Source: Trebonia sp036501515 (GTDB taxonomy: Bacteria; Actinomycetota; Actinomycetes; Streptosporangiales; Streptosporangiaceae). Taken from it: DNA of 64,000 nucleotides. The notes below the pieces were generated by a model. The model did not search any database and was not told where the DNA came from. It saw only the letters and a list, made by a program, of their open reading frames with translations. The translations under genes and the position numbers were made by a program. Numbering within the stretch: the first letter of the stretch is position 1; the number at the start of each line of letters is the position of its first letter. Location of the stretch: NCBI GenBank assembly GCA_036501515.1, contig DASYAD010000066.1, forward strand, positions 33,229 to 97,228, written 5' to 3'. This document shows, piece after piece, positions 31,746 to 40,567 of this stretch.

Positions 31746-33191
31746 TTATCGGAGCTGGTCCTTCATCACCTTGCCGGTGGCGTTCAGCGGGAGGGCGTCG
31801 AGGAAGGTGACGTAGCGCGGAACCTTGAACCCGGCCATCCGGGTCCTGGACCAGGCGATGAGCTCTTCGGCGGTGACGCCGGCGCCGGGCCTGCGCACCA
31901 CGAAGGCCTTGCCGACCTGGCCGAGCCGTTCGTCGGGCACGCCGACGACGGCCGCCTGGGCGACGGCCGGGTGCTCGGCCAGGAAGCTCTCGATCTCGGC
32001 CGGGTAGGCGTTGAAGCCGCCGACGATGAACATGTCCTTCTTGCGGCCGATGATCTTCAGGCGGCCGCCGTCGCCGATTGCGCCGAGGTCGCCGGTGTGC
32101 AGCCAGCCGTCGGCGTCGACCGCCTCGTCGGTGGCGCGCTGGTCGTCGAGGTAGCCGCGCATGACCGCGAACCCGCGGGCGAGCACCTCGCCGTCCTCGG
32201 CTATCCGCATCTCGAAGCCGTCGCAGGGGGTGCCGACCGTGGTGGCGATGTCCGCGAAGGAGTCGCCTTGCCGCGACGCGGTGATCGTGCCGGCCTCGGT
32301 CAGGCCGTAGCCGGTCATGATCGACTGGAACGGCAGCTCGTCGGAGATCCGCCTGATGAGCTCGACCGGGATGTCGGCCGCGCCGGTCACCGCCACCCGC
32401 AGGGACGACAGGTCGTGGCCGCCCTGGCGGTGCGCGGCCAGCAGTTCGTGGTAGAGCGTGGGCGGCCCTGGCAGTACCGTGACCCGTTCCCGTTCGACCA
32501 GGCCGAGCACGGTCTCGATGTCGAACACGGGCACTGGCAGCACCGTCATGCCGCGGATCATGGAGGCGATGACGCCGGCCTTGTAGCCGAAGATGTGGAA
32601 GAACGGGTTGGTGATCAGGTAGCGGTCGCCTTCCCGGGTGCCCGCCAGCTCGTTCCACTCCGCGTACAGCCGCAGCGTGGGCGCGTGCGGCATCATCACG
32701 CCCTTCGGCCGTCCGGTGGTGCCCGACGTGAAGATGATGTCGGCGATGTCGTCGCCGCTGACCTTGCGCTCGGCGGGCGTGCCGCTGGCCAGGAAGCCGG
32801 ACTTGATATCGATCACCGGCACGCCGGGCGGGGCGGCGAAGTCGAGCCCGAGGAACCCCTGCTGTACCAGCACCAGCCTGGCCTCGCTGCGGGTGATGAT
32901 GTCGGCCGCCTCGGCCGGCCGGAAACGGGTGTTGACAGGGACGAGGGTGCCGCCGGCGGTGAGCAGGCCGAACGCGGCGATGATCCACTCGGCCGAGTTC
33001 GGCGCCCAGATCGCGACGCGGTCGCCCTTGTCGACGCCGGCCTCCAGGTAGGCGCCCGCGGCCGTCCGCACCCGGCCGGCCAGCTCGTTGAACGTCAGCC
33101 GGAGGTCGCCGTCAACCACGGCCTCGGCGTCGCCGAAGCGGTCGGCGGTGCTGAGCACCATTTCCGGGATGGTCTCCCAGCGCGCGGTCAT
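31746..33191 (-). CDS. AMP-forming acyl-CoA synthetase
   Basis: A 481-residue ANL-superfamily ligase with P-loop FTSGTTGRPKGVMMPH, YGLTEAG, LHTGDLG and the C-terminal lysine segment LNATGKVMKDQL. It is shorter than typical FadD proteins but complete. The ATG at 33191 overlaps the stop of the ligase gene upstream (ATGA), so two consecutive, distinct ligases are cotranslated. An in-frame start further upstream would lie inside the other ligase. It resembles medium-chain or cyclohexanecarboxylate-type ligases; the substrate is unproven. Confidence 0.91.
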   Translation of the reverse strand: MTARWETIPEMVLSTADRFGDAEAVVDGDLRLTFNELAGRVRTAAGAYLEAGVDKGDRVAIWAPNSAEWIIAAFGLLTAGGTLVPVNTRFRPAEAADIITRSEARLVLVQQGFLGLDFAAPPGVPVIDIKSGFLASGTPAERKVSGDDIADIIFTSGTTGRPKGVMMPHAPTLRLYAEWNELAGTREGDRYLITNPFFHIFGYKAGVIASMIRGMTVLPVPVFDIETVLGLVERERVTVLPGPPTLYHELLAAHRQGGHDLSSLRVAVTGAADIPVELIRRISDELPFQSIMTGYGLTEAGTITASRQGDSFADIATTVGTPCDGFEMRIAEDGEVLARGFAVMRGYLDDQRATDEAVDADGWLHTGDLGAIGDGGRLKIIGRKKDMFIVGGFNAYPAEIESFLAEHPAVAQAAVVGVPDERLGQVGKAFVVRRPGAGVTAEELIAWSRTRMAGFKVPRYVTFLDALPLNATGKVMKDQLR

Positions 33192-34744
33192 CCGGCGGCC
33201 TTGACCGCGAGGTCCCGGCGGAGCCGGAACTTCTGCACCTTCCCGCTCGCGGTCCGCGGGAAGTCCTCGACGGTGTGCAGTTCCTCGGGCCACTTCTGCC
33301 GGGCCAGGCCCGCCTTTTCCAGGTGGTCGCGGACCTGCTCCAGGCTGGGCGCCGCAGAGCCAGGCAGTACGCGCACGAGGGCCGCGGCGTGCTCGCCGAG
33401 CCGGGCGTCGGGGGCGGCCACCACGGCCACCTCCGCGACGCCGTCGATCGCGAGCAGCAGTTCCTCGACCTCGAGCGCGCTGATGTTCTCACCGCCGCGG
33501 ATGATCACGTCCGATTTCCGGTCGACGATCGCCAGGTAGCCGTCGCTGTCGAGCACGCCGATGTCGCCCGTGTGGTACCAGCCGTCGGCGTCGAACGCCA
33601 GCGCGGTGAGCGCGTCGTCGGTATAGCCGAGGCAGAGGTCGGGACCGCGGCTGAGGATCTCGCCCTCGTCCGTCAGCCGCAGCTCCACGCCGTCCAGCGC
33701 CTCGCCGTCGGTGTAGATCCGCTTCGCCGCGGGCGCGGTGGCGACGGACCCGGTGATCGACGGGTGCTCGGTGGAGCCGTAGGAGCGGTACACGGTGACG
33801 CCGCCCTCTTCGAGACGCAGCGAGAGCGGCACCGGCACCGGCGCCCCGCCCATGCCCGCGTACTTCAGCATCGCGATGTGCTCCGGCGTGGTGCCCGGGT
33901 GGTCGAGCATGCTGCTCATGTAGTACGGCGTGCCGCCGCCGGGTACGACCTGGTACTCGTCCATGAGCTCGAGGACGCGGCCGACGTCCCAGCCGTCGGT
34001 GAGGTGGACCGGCATCCCGTCGAGCATCGGGATGAGGAACGCGTTCACCATCCCGATGAAGTGCCCGACGGGCGCGGCGGTGAGCTGGAGGGGCCGGTCG
34101 AGCGGGTAGCGGCTGTGCAGCTGCCTGGTCTCGAAGCCGAGCGTCTGGTGGCTGTGGATGACGCCCTTGGGGTCGCGGGTGGTGCCGGAGGTGAACGCGA
34201 TCAGGGCCGGCCCGGCCGGGTCGGCCGGAAGCAGGCCGACGAGCGGCTCGCCGGCCAGCAGGCGGTCGAAGTCCAGCTCGCCGTCGTCTCCGCCGACCAC
34301 GCCGACCACCGGGACGCCGGCGGTCAGGTCGGCCTGGAACTCAAGCCGGCCGAACCGTCCGGTCCCGATGAAGACCTTGGGCTTGACCGCGTCGATGATG
34401 TAGCCGACTTCCTTGCGCCCGTAGAAATGGACCACGGGGACCACGACCGCGCCCAGGAACGCCGATGCCCAGAACGTCGCAGCGGCCTCCATCCAGTTCG
34501 GCAGCTGGAACACCACGATGTCGCCCGGGCCGACGCCGCGCTCGTGCAGGCCAGCCGCGAGCCGCCGGGCGATGACTTCGACGTCACCGAAGGTGCCCGC
34601 CCAGGGACGCGTCGCGGAGTGCACCACGAAGTCCAGGTCAGGGGTGCTCGCCAGCTGCCGGGTCAGCAGGTCGCCCATCGTGTCGCGGGTCCACCAGCCC
34701 GCCGCCTCGTACCGTCTCGACAGGTCGGCAGGCACCGTGCGCAT
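33188..34744 (-). CDS. AMP-forming acyl-CoA synthetase (first of a ligase pair)
   Basis: A 518-residue ligase with P-loop FTSGTTRDPKGVIHSH, YGSTEHPSITG, WYHTGDIGVLD and C-terminal TASGKVQKFRLRR. It is divergent from the Rieske-system reductase gene (34813), and the operator-like pair at 34781-34799 lies between the two starts, so both are likely coregulated. Together with the coupled ligase at 31746 it may activate acids made by, or destined for, the oxygenase pathway; this is inference from context. Confidence 0.91.
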   Translation of the reverse strand: MRTVPADLSRRYEAAGWWTRDTMGDLLTRQLASTPDLDFVVHSATRPWAGTFGDVEVIARRLAAGLHERGVGPGDIVVFQLPNWMEAAATFWASAFLGAVVVPVVHFYGRKEVGYIIDAVKPKVFIGTGRFGRLEFQADLTAGVPVVGVVGGDDGELDFDRLLAGEPLVGLLPADPAGPALIAFTSGTTRDPKGVIHSHQTLGFETRQLHSRYPLDRPLQLTAAPVGHFIGMVNAFLIPMLDGMPVHLTDGWDVGRVLELMDEYQVVPGGGTPYYMSSMLDHPGTTPEHIAMLKYAGMGGAPVPVPLSLRLEEGGVTVYRSYGSTEHPSITGSVATAPAAKRIYTDGEALDGVELRLTDEGEILSRGPDLCLGYTDDALTALAFDADGWYHTGDIGVLDSDGYLAIVDRKSDVIIRGGENISALEVEELLLAIDGVAEVAVVAAPDARLGEHAAALVRVLPGSAAPSLEQVRDHLEKAGLARQKWPEELHTVEDFPRTASGKVQKFRLRRDLAVKAAG

Positions 34745-34780
34745 CGTGAGTCCTCCACTCGGCTCAGACAGGATAATTGT

Positions 34781-34799
34781 ATTCTCGCATCAGGAGAAG
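34781..34799. promoter_or_regulatory. Operator-like inverted pair ATTCTC-N7-GAGAAG
   Basis: Half-sites ATTCTC (34781-34786) and GAGAAG (34794-34799) lie in the 68-base gap between divergent ligase and reductase genes, overlapping the expected promoter of each. Same outward arrangement as 9265-9282 and 35837-35854. Confidence 0.55.
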
Positions 34800-34812
34800 C
34801 TAAATTCCACCT

Positions 34813-35805
34813 ATGGCGCGAGACCACGGCTTCCATCAGGCCCGCATCACCCGGGTCATCGAAGAGACCCCAGACACCCGCACGTACGTACTTGACGCGC
34901 CGTTCGGCTACGTGGCCGGCCAGTTCGTGACCTTCCGGGTAGCCGGGACGCTGCGCAGTTACTCCATGTCCAGCAGCCCGCATACCGACACCGAGCTGAT
35001 GACAACGGTCAAGCGCGTTCCCGGCGGCCTGGTCTCCAACTGGATGCACGACAACCTCAGCGCCGGCGACGCCGTCGAGGTGACGGCCCCGGCCGGGGTG
35101 TTCTGCCTCAGGGAGACCGCCGCGCCGCTGGTCGCGTTCGCCGGGGGCAGCGGCATCACGCCGGTTATCTCGCTGGCCAAGAGCGCGCTCGCAACGACCG
35201 GACGCCAGGTGCGGATCCTGACCGCCAACCGGGACGCGGACTCGGTGATCTTCCGCGCCGCGCTCGACGAGCTCGCGCGGCGCTACCCTGACCGCCTTGA
35301 AGTCCGCTACCACCTGGACACCACCAGCGGCTTCGTCTCCAAGGCGGAGGTGCTGGACTTCGCGGGCGCCGACGCGGACTACTACCTGTGCGGGCCCGTG
35401 GCGTTCATGGACCTGGTCGAGCGCGTGCTGCTCGCCGGCGGGACCGGCCAGGACCAGATCTTCACCGAGCGCTTCGACGCGACGCCGGCGCCCGCCGCGG
35501 AGCCGGAGCCGCCCGGCGCGGACGAAGTCAGCGGCACGGTCACGATCGTCCTCGACGGCAGGCGGACCTCGGTCGCCAAAACGCCGGGCATCACGCTGCT
35601 CCAGTCGGCCCGCCGGGCCGGGCTTGACCCGCCGTTCTCGTGCGAGGCGGGCAACTGCGCCACCTGCATCGGCCGGGTCACCGCGGGCGAGGTCAAGATG
35701 CGGCTCAACAACGTGCTCGAGGACGACGAGATCGCCGAGGGCTACGTCCTCACCTGCCAGAGCGACCCGGTCACCCCCGACGTGACCGTCGTCTACGAAG
35801 ACTGA
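34813..35805 (+). CDS. Ferredoxin-NAD(P) reductase of a Rieske oxygenase system (KshB/PaaE type)
   Basis: A 330-residue flavoprotein that moves electrons from NAD(P)H to an oxygenase. The order is FAD-binding barrel (RSYSMSSSPH), NAD domain (VAFAGGSGITPVISLAKSAL; YYLCGPVAFMDLV), then a C-terminal plant-type [2Fe-2S] domain with Cys277, Cys282, Cys285 and Cys315. This order matches KshB, the reductase of 3-ketosteroid 9-alpha-hydroxylase, and PaaE-like proteins. The Rieske oxygenase it probably serves is encoded at 36610. ATG start; divergent from the ligase at 34744. Confidence 0.92.
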   Translation: MARDHGFHQARITRVIEETPDTRTYVLDAPFGYVAGQFVTFRVAGTLRSYSMSSSPHTDTELMTTVKRVPGGLVSNWMHDNLSAGDAVEVTAPAGVFCLRETAAPLVAFAGGSGITPVISLAKSALATTGRQVRILTANRDADSVIFRAALDELARRYPDRLEVRYHLDTTSGFVSKAEVLDFAGADADYYLCGPVAFMDLVERVLLAGGTGQDQIFTERFDATPAPAAEPEPPGADEVSGTVTIVLDGRRTSVAKTPGITLLQSARRAGLDPPFSCEAGNCATCIGRVTAGEVKMRLNNVLEDDEIAEGYVLTCQSDPVTPDVTVVYED

Positions 35806-35827
35806 TGAATACACGTTCGCGAAAAAA

Positions 35828-35854
35828 GAGAGTATGATTCTCATAAACGAGAAG
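35828..35854. promoter_or_regulatory. Near-perfect operator GAGAGT-N3-ATTCTC with a third half-site
   Basis: GAGAGT-ATG-ATTCTC (35828-35842; one mismatch from the perfect palindrome) is followed six bases later by GAGAAG (35849-35854). The spacer ATG creates TATGAT (35833-35838), a good -10 hexamer, so a bound regulator would block the promoter of the SDR-Rieske genes. The GAGAAGGAG segment overlaps the SDR ribosome-binding site. Confidence 0.65.
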
Positions 35855-35862
35855 GAGAACCC

Positions 35863-36567
35863 GTGAAGACGGCGATTGTCACCGGCGGCGCCTCGGGCAT
35901 CGGCGCCGCGATCGCGCGGCGGCTGGGCGCAGACGGCTACAACGTCGCCGCGCTCGACCTCAACCCGGTCGCCGACGGCTTCGGCCAGGTCGCCGACGTG
36001 ACCGACCGGGCGGCGGTCGACGCCGCGCTCGCCGTCGTCAGGGAGCGCTTCGGCCCGGTCACCATCCTGGTCAACGCGGCCGGGCAGGACGCGTTCAAGC
36101 GCTTCCACGACCTCACCTTCGAGCGCTGGCAGCGCGTCATCGCCGTCAACCTGCACAGCGTCTTCCACTGCTCGCAGGCGGTGCTGCCGGACATGATGGA
36201 GGCCGGCTGGGGCCGGATCGTCAACATCTCCTCGTCGAGCGCGCACTCGGGGCAGCCGTTCCTGTCCTCCTATGTCGCCGCCAAGTCGGCGGTCAACGGG
36301 CTGACCAAGTCCCTCGCGCTTGAGTACGGCCCGTACGGCATCACCGTCAACGCGATACCGCCGGGGTTTATCGACACCCCCATGCTGCGCAAGTCCGAGT
36401 CCCGCGAGCTGCTCGGCGGGACGGTCGAGGACCACATCCAGCGGACCCCGGTGCGCCGTATCGGCACACCAGAGGACATCGCCGCCGCCGCCGCGTTCCT
36501 GATCTCAGGGGAGGCCGGCTACATCACCGGCCAGATCCTCGGCGTGAACGGCGGGCGGAACACGTGA
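35863..36567 (+). CDS. Short-chain dehydrogenase/reductase (FabG/BadH-like)
   Basis: A 234-residue classical SDR with VTGGASGIGAAIARRL, VNAAG, the catalytic region NISSSSAHSG with Y137 and K141 (SYVAAKSA), and IPPGFIDTPM. It is slightly short at the N-terminus but complete. It likely oxidises an alcohol on a CoA-bound or oxygenase-derived intermediate. Start is GTG at 35863 with an AAGGAG site. It sits between reductase and oxygenase genes and directly downstream of the operator at 35828. Confidence 0.9.
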   Translation: MKTAIVTGGASGIGAAIARRLGADGYNVAALDLNPVADGFGQVADVTDRAAVDAALAVVRERFGPVTILVNAAGQDAFKRFHDLTFERWQRVIAVNLHSVFHCSQAVLPDMMEAGWGRIVNISSSSAHSGQPFLSSYVAAKSAVNGLTKSLALEYGPYGITVNAIPPGFIDTPMLRKSESRELLGGTVEDHIQRTPVRRIGTPEDIAAAAAFLISGEAGYITGQILGVNGGRNT

Positions 36568-36609
36568 CCAGCAGAAACAGCTACGCACCATCGCAGAAGG
36601 GCACCTGAC

Positions 36610-37878
36610 ATGCCGCACTTCGCCAAGCCAGCGGAGGGGAGCTGGACGGAGCACTATCCGGAGCTCGGCACCAGCCCCGTCGACTACAGCGACTCCGTGG
36701 ACCCGGCCTACTACGAGCTTGAACGGGAAGCGATCTTTAAGCGCACCTGGATCCACGTCGGCCGGGTCGAGCAGGCCGCGCGGGCCGGGAGCTACTTCAC
36801 CAAGGAACTCGCGGTCGCCGACACCTCCCTGATCATCGTCCGCGGCAAGGACAAGGAGATCAGGGCGTTCCACAACATGTGCAGGCACCGCGGCAACAAG
36901 CTGGTGTGGAACGACTACCCGGGCGAGGAGGTCAAGGGCACCTGCCGGGTGTTCACCTGCAAGTACCACGCGTGGCGGTACGAGCTCGACGGCAAGCTCA
37001 GCTTCGTTCAGCAGGAAGAGGAGTTCTTCGACCTCGACAAGAGCCAGTACGGCCTTAAGGAAGTGCTCTGCGAGGTCTGGCAGGGGTTCATCTTCGTGAA
37101 CCTGGACCCGGCGGCGGCGCCGCTGGCGGACTTCCTCGGCGAACTCGGCAAGGGCCTCGAAGGCTACCCGTTCCACGAGATGACCGAGGTCTTCACCTAC
37201 AAGGCCGAGATCGGCGCCAACTGGAAGCTGTTCATCGACGCGTTCGCCGAGTTCTACCACGCGCCGATCCTGCACATGAAGCAGGCGGTCAAGGGCGAGG
37301 CGGACAAGCTGGCCTCCGTCGGCTACGAGGCACTGCACTACGACCTGGTCAGCCCGCACAGCATGATCTCGTCCTGGGGCGGCATGTCACCGCCCAAGGA
37401 CCCGGGGATGGTCAAGCCCATCGAGCGGGTGCTCAAGTCCGGCCTGTTCGGCCCGTGGAGCAGGCCGGACATCGAGGGCCTGGACGAGCTGCCGCCTGGC
37501 GTCAACCCGGCGAGGCATCCCAAGTGGGGCGTGGACTCGTTCCACTTCTTCCCCAACTTCATGGTGCTGCTGTGGGCGCCCGGCTGGTACCTGACCTACC
37601 AGTACTGGCCCACTGCGGTCGACCGGCACATCTTTGAGAGCAGCCTGTACTTCGTCCCGTCGAAGACGGCCGCCGAGCGGCTGGCGCACGAGCTGGCCGC
37701 GGTCACCTTCAAGGAGTACGGCCTGCAGGACGCCAACACCCTGGAGGCGACCCAGCGGATGCTCAAGGCCCGGGTCGTCAGCGAGTTCCCGCTGTGCGAC
37801 CAGGAACTGCTGCTGCGCGCCCTGCACAAGACCGGCCGCGACTACGTGGAGGAGTACGTTGATGGCACTGCCAGCTGA
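36610..37878 (+). CDS. Rieske non-heme iron oxygenase, alpha subunit
   Basis: A 422-residue aromatic-ring-hydroxylating-type oxygenase. The N-terminal Rieske [2Fe-2S] centre is formed by C91 and H93 (MCRHRG) and C117 and H120 (CKYH). The catalytic domain holds the mononuclear iron site: D210 and E214 precede H217 and H222 (FIDAFAEFYHAPILH). A C-terminal acidic ligand is likely near PLCDQELLL. Such enzymes hydroxylate aromatic, steroid or alicyclic substrates using electrons from a reductase such as that at 34813. The 3' end overlaps a 108-residue companion gene by 17 bases. Confidence 0.93.
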   Translation: MPHFAKPAEGSWTEHYPELGTSPVDYSDSVDPAYYELEREAIFKRTWIHVGRVEQAARAGSYFTKELAVADTSLIIVRGKDKEIRAFHNMCRHRGNKLVWNDYPGEEVKGTCRVFTCKYHAWRYELDGKLSFVQQEEEFFDLDKSQYGLKEVLCEVWQGFIFVNLDPAAAPLADFLGELGKGLEGYPFHEMTEVFTYKAEIGANWKLFIDAFAEFYHAPILHMKQAVKGEADKLASVGYEALHYDLVSPHSMISSWGGMSPPKDPGMVKPIERVLKSGLFGPWSRPDIEGLDELPPGVNPARHPKWGVDSFHFFPNFMVLLWAPGWYLTYQYWPTAVDRHIFESSLYFVPSKTAAERLAHELAAVTFKEYGLQDANTLEATQRMLKARVVSEFPLCDQELLLRALHKTGRDYVEEYVDGTAS

Positions 37879-38188
37879 GTTCGCCGAGCTCGAGCCGTTC
37901 AGCGGCTGGATCCTGCAGACCGAGCGCGAGCGTTACGCCAGGCGCCTGGCCTCCACCATGGACGAGCTGCAGGCCTTCTACGACGCGGCCTTCCCGCTGC
38001 TCGAGGCGGCCAACAAGTACCTGGAGGAGTTCCCGCTCGCCGACGGCCTGCCGGATCCGGAGCGCAACCTCCTGCTGCTGATGATGTCCCTGGTGCTGGT
38101 CTCGTTCCCGGTCGAAGTCTGGCAGCAGCCGCGCGTGCCCGACAGCGGCGCCGCCTACCTCGACCTGGTGGTCGAGCCCCGGGTCTGA
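37862..38188 (+). CDS. Small helical companion of the Rieske oxygenase, unknown function
   Basis: A 108-residue protein from the ATG at 37862, overlapping the oxygenase gene by 17 bases and so coupled to it. It is predicted mostly helical (LQTERERYARRLASTMDELQAF; LLLLMMSLVLVSFPVEV) and carries no cysteine pairs, so it is not a ferredoxin. Nor does it resemble the NTF2-fold beta subunit of dioxygenases. Its tight linkage suggests a structural or assembly role for the oxygenase. I do not recognise the family. Confidence 0.75.
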   Translation: MALPAEFAELEPFSGWILQTERERYARRLASTMDELQAFYDAAFPLLEAANKYLEEFPLADGLPDPERNLLLLMMSLVLVSFPVEVWQQPRVPDSGAAYLDLVVEPRV

Positions 38189-38193
38189 GAAGA

Positions 38194-38248
38194 GTCACCC
38201 CGCCCCCGTTCGGGATAAGAATTAGCATTCCGAACGGGGCGGAGTGAC
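38194..38248 (+). terminator. Strong terminator-like hairpin after the Rieske operon
   Basis: Arms 38194-38213 and 38230-38248 pair over about 19 bases with minor mismatch around an AT-rich 16-base loop, six bases after the stop of the companion gene. GC-rich stem without T-run. Confidence 0.7.
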
Positions 38249-38300
38249 AGTCGCCGCTAACGGCGCTGCCTGTCCTGCGGTTTGGCGGGATACCGAGGCG

Positions 38301-38640
38301 TTACGCGGAAGAGTAGGGGAGGACACCCGTCACGCGCCTCGCCTCAGGTGAGCCGATGCGCTGACAGATCTCCAGTGCCCGGCGCAAAGATTTCGCGGCC
38401 TCGGCGGTATGGCCGACACTCAGCTCACGCCGACCGATGCCTTCGCGGGCACGCCCCTCCTCCGGCACGGCATCGGCTTCCCCGATTTGACGCCCGAGCC
38501 GACGATGTACGGTCGCGGCGTTTTGGAAGCTACCGGCCGCGGCAGCGTAGTCTCCGGCTATCTGATACGACAATCCAAGGCCGCGGATAGCTCCGATTTC
38601 CTCCAGCCGGCTCCCCGCCTCCCGTTGAATCCGCCGGCAC
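38301..38640 (-). pseudogene. Remnant of a tetratricopeptide-repeat regulator (C-terminal TPR end)
   Basis: The minus strand encodes about 110 residues of TPR-like sequence (LEEIGAIRGLGLSYQIAGDY, then SFQNAATVHRRLG, EGIGRRELSVGHTAEAAKSL, RRALEICQRIG), ending in a stop at 38301. This is the usual C-terminal end of AfsR/SARP- or NB-ARC-type regulators. The homology runs upstream past the first ATG (38573) to about 38640 and then stops, with no start, DNA-binding or ATPase part. It is therefore a decayed fragment. A 90-residue peptide could still be made but is unlikely to be functional. Confidence 0.6.
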
Positions 38641-38772
38641 CGGCAGCCTGCGGCGGTTCTGGGCGAACCTCGCTGGCCGGGACGGCGCCACGCACGAGGC
38701 GGAGCGTAGGCTGCTGTAACGGGCGGGCTTGCGTGTGCTTACGGGGAATCGGAGTCGAGCCTGGGGGGAACC

Positions 38773-39540
38773 GTGTCCGAGTACGTTCTTGATCACCACC
38801 GGGAAGGCGAGCGCCAGCGGCTGGCACTGATGTCGCGGCTGCTCGATCCGATGCACCGCCGCCACGTAGAGCGGCTGGGCACCGGGCCGGGAGCGCGGAC
38901 GCTGGAAGCCGGCTGCGGCAACGGCTCCATGTCAGGCTGGCTCGCGGCGCGGACCGCGCCCGGCGGGCGGACGGTGGCGGTGGACCTGGACCTTTCCCTG
39001 GCCGAGGCGGCGGGACCCGGACTCGAGTTCCGCCAGGGCGACATCCTCGCGGGCCCGGTCGAGCCGGCAGACTTTGACCTGGTGACGGCCCGTGCCGTGC
39101 TGCATCATGTCGCCGACGCTGAGGCCGCTGTGAGGAACCTGGTCGCCAGCGTCCGGCCGGGCGGGGCGATCTTGCTGATCGAGCCGGATTTCCTGCCGGT
39201 CACGATCGCCGAGCCGCCTGAGGTCCGGGCGTTCTGGGCGGGATGGCTGGCCTGGTCGCGCAGGCAGGGGATCGACTACTTCATCGGCCGCCGGCTGCCG
39301 GCGATGCTGGCCGGGCTCGGGCTGCGGGACGTCGGGGCAACCGCGGAGACGGCGCTGTACAACGGCGGATCCGCCTGGGCCTCGTACTGGCGGCAGACGG
39401 TCATCGAGCTGCGGGCCGGCCTGGTGGCCTCCGGCGAGCTCGACGACCGGACAATTGACGCGTTCCTTGCCCGCTGTGCCGATCCGGCGTGGTGGACGCA
39501 GACCATTGCCTTCACAGCCGTTGACGGGCGCGTTTGGTAG
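38773..39540 (+). CDS. Class I SAM-dependent methyltransferase
   Basis: A 255-residue methyltransferase with SAM motif LEAGCGNGS at residues 44-52, acidic AVDLDLS, and FDLVTARAVLHHVADAE (motifs II/III). The C-terminal half (FWAGWLAWSRRQGIDYFIGRRLP) is typical of small-molecule methyltransferases in biosynthetic clusters. Start is GTG at 38773 after GGGGGAA. It converges on the O-methyltransferase gene with a 29-base overlap. Its position at the edge of the type III polyketide cluster suggests product tailoring, but this is unproven. Confidence 0.87.
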   Translation: MSEYVLDHHREGERQRLALMSRLLDPMHRRHVERLGTGPGARTLEAGCGNGSMSGWLAARTAPGGRTVAVDLDLSLAEAAGPGLEFRQGDILAGPVEPADFDLVTARAVLHHVADAEAAVRNLVASVRPGGAILLIEPDFLPVTIAEPPEVRAFWAGWLAWSRRQGIDYFIGRRLPAMLAGLGLRDVGATAETALYNGGSAWASYWRQTVIELRAGLVASGELDDRTIDAFLARCADPAWWTQTIAFTAVDGRVW

Positions 39541-40567
39541 CGACCCGCAGCGACAGACCGGGCATGCGCAGGACACTGATCTTCCTCGGCGGGCCGAAGC
39601 CCGCGTCGCTCAGCCAGTCACCGAGGTCGCGCGGCGTGTGGACGCGGGCTCCTGAGCTGAGGTAGACGAACAGCGCCAGCATGTCGGCATGGGCGCTCCC
39701 GCGCCGGCCCGGCTCGGCGAAGACGTCGAGGACCGCCAGGGTGGCGCCCGGTTTCAGCGCGCCCGCGATTCTCCGGAACAGGCTGGCCGCGGCGTCCGGA
39801 GTCAGGTGGTGGACGAGGTTGAAACACAGCACCGCGTCGTAGCCGGACCCGAGGTCTGCCGTGGTCGCGTCGCCGTCGCGGAACAGGACCCGGTCCGCCA
39901 GGCCCTCGGCGGCGATCAGCTCACGGCCGACCGCGGCGCTGCCCGGCAGGTCCAGTACGGTCGCGGTCAGCGTTGGGTACCGTTCGGCTAGGCGCGCGGA
40001 GTAGGAACCGTGACCGCCGCCTATGTCGAGGAGCGTCCTCGGGTTGGCCGGCAGCGGCAGCTTGCGGGCGACCTCGGCTGCCGACAAGCGCGCGAGCTCC
40101 TGCTGCCCCGCCATGTAACGGCGCCAGTAGCCGTCGTCGGGAGCCGCGCCGTGGGAGCCGCTCGACGTGCCGGTGCGGACGGTCTGGTCAAGGCCGGCCC
40201 ACCAGGGCCAGTAGTCGGCGGCACCGCCCACGTAAGCGGCCACGGACAGCGGCGACGCCGGGTCCAGCCAGCGCCTGGCGCTCCTGCTCAGCCGGTAGCG
40301 GCCGGACCGCTCGGCGACGTGGCCGGCGGACCTGAGGCAGTCAAGCAGCAGCCTGGCGGGCAGCGGCTCGAGCCCGAGATCGGCGGCGATCTCCGCCGCG
40401 GTCGCCTCGCCCGCGGCCAGCCGGGAGGTGATACCGGAACGGACGGCGGCGATCACCACTCCGGAAAGCGCCATCCCGCCCCAGGCGTCCGCTGCCGCGG
40501 TCGGCACAAGGCCGGCGCGCAGCGCAAGCCACTCAACGGGGTTCGCCCCGCGCAGCGCAAGCCTCAT
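39512..40567 (-). CDS. O-methyltransferase of the acetylserotonin/hydroxyneurosporene type
   Basis: A 351-residue methyltransferase with two domains. The N-terminal winged-helix dimerisation domain (ATAAEIAADLGLEPLPARLLLDCL; RYRLSRSARRWL) is followed by the catalytic domain with SAM motif LLDIGGGHGSYSARLAERYP, DGD and LCFNLVHHLTPDAA. Such enzymes methylate phenolic hydroxyls in polyketide and terpenoid pathways. It diverges from the UbiA gene across a 230-base AT-richer region. It may methylate the phenolic product of the neighbouring type III polyketide synthase. Confidence 0.9.
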   Translation of the reverse strand: MRLALRGANPVEWLALRAGLVPTAAADAWGGMALSGVVIAAVRSGITSRLAAGEATAAEIAADLGLEPLPARLLLDCLRSAGHVAERSGRYRLSRSARRWLDPASPLSVAAYVGGAADYWPWWAGLDQTVRTGTSSGSHGAAPDDGYWRRYMAGQQELARLSAAEVARKLPLPANPRTLLDIGGGHGSYSARLAERYPTLTATVLDLPGSAAVGRELIAAEGLADRVLFRDGDATTADLGSGYDAVLCFNLVHHLTPDAAASLFRRIAGALKPGATLAVLDVFAEPGRRGSAHADMLALFVYLSSGARVHTPRDLGDWLSDAGFGPPRKISVLRMPGLSLRVATKRARQRL

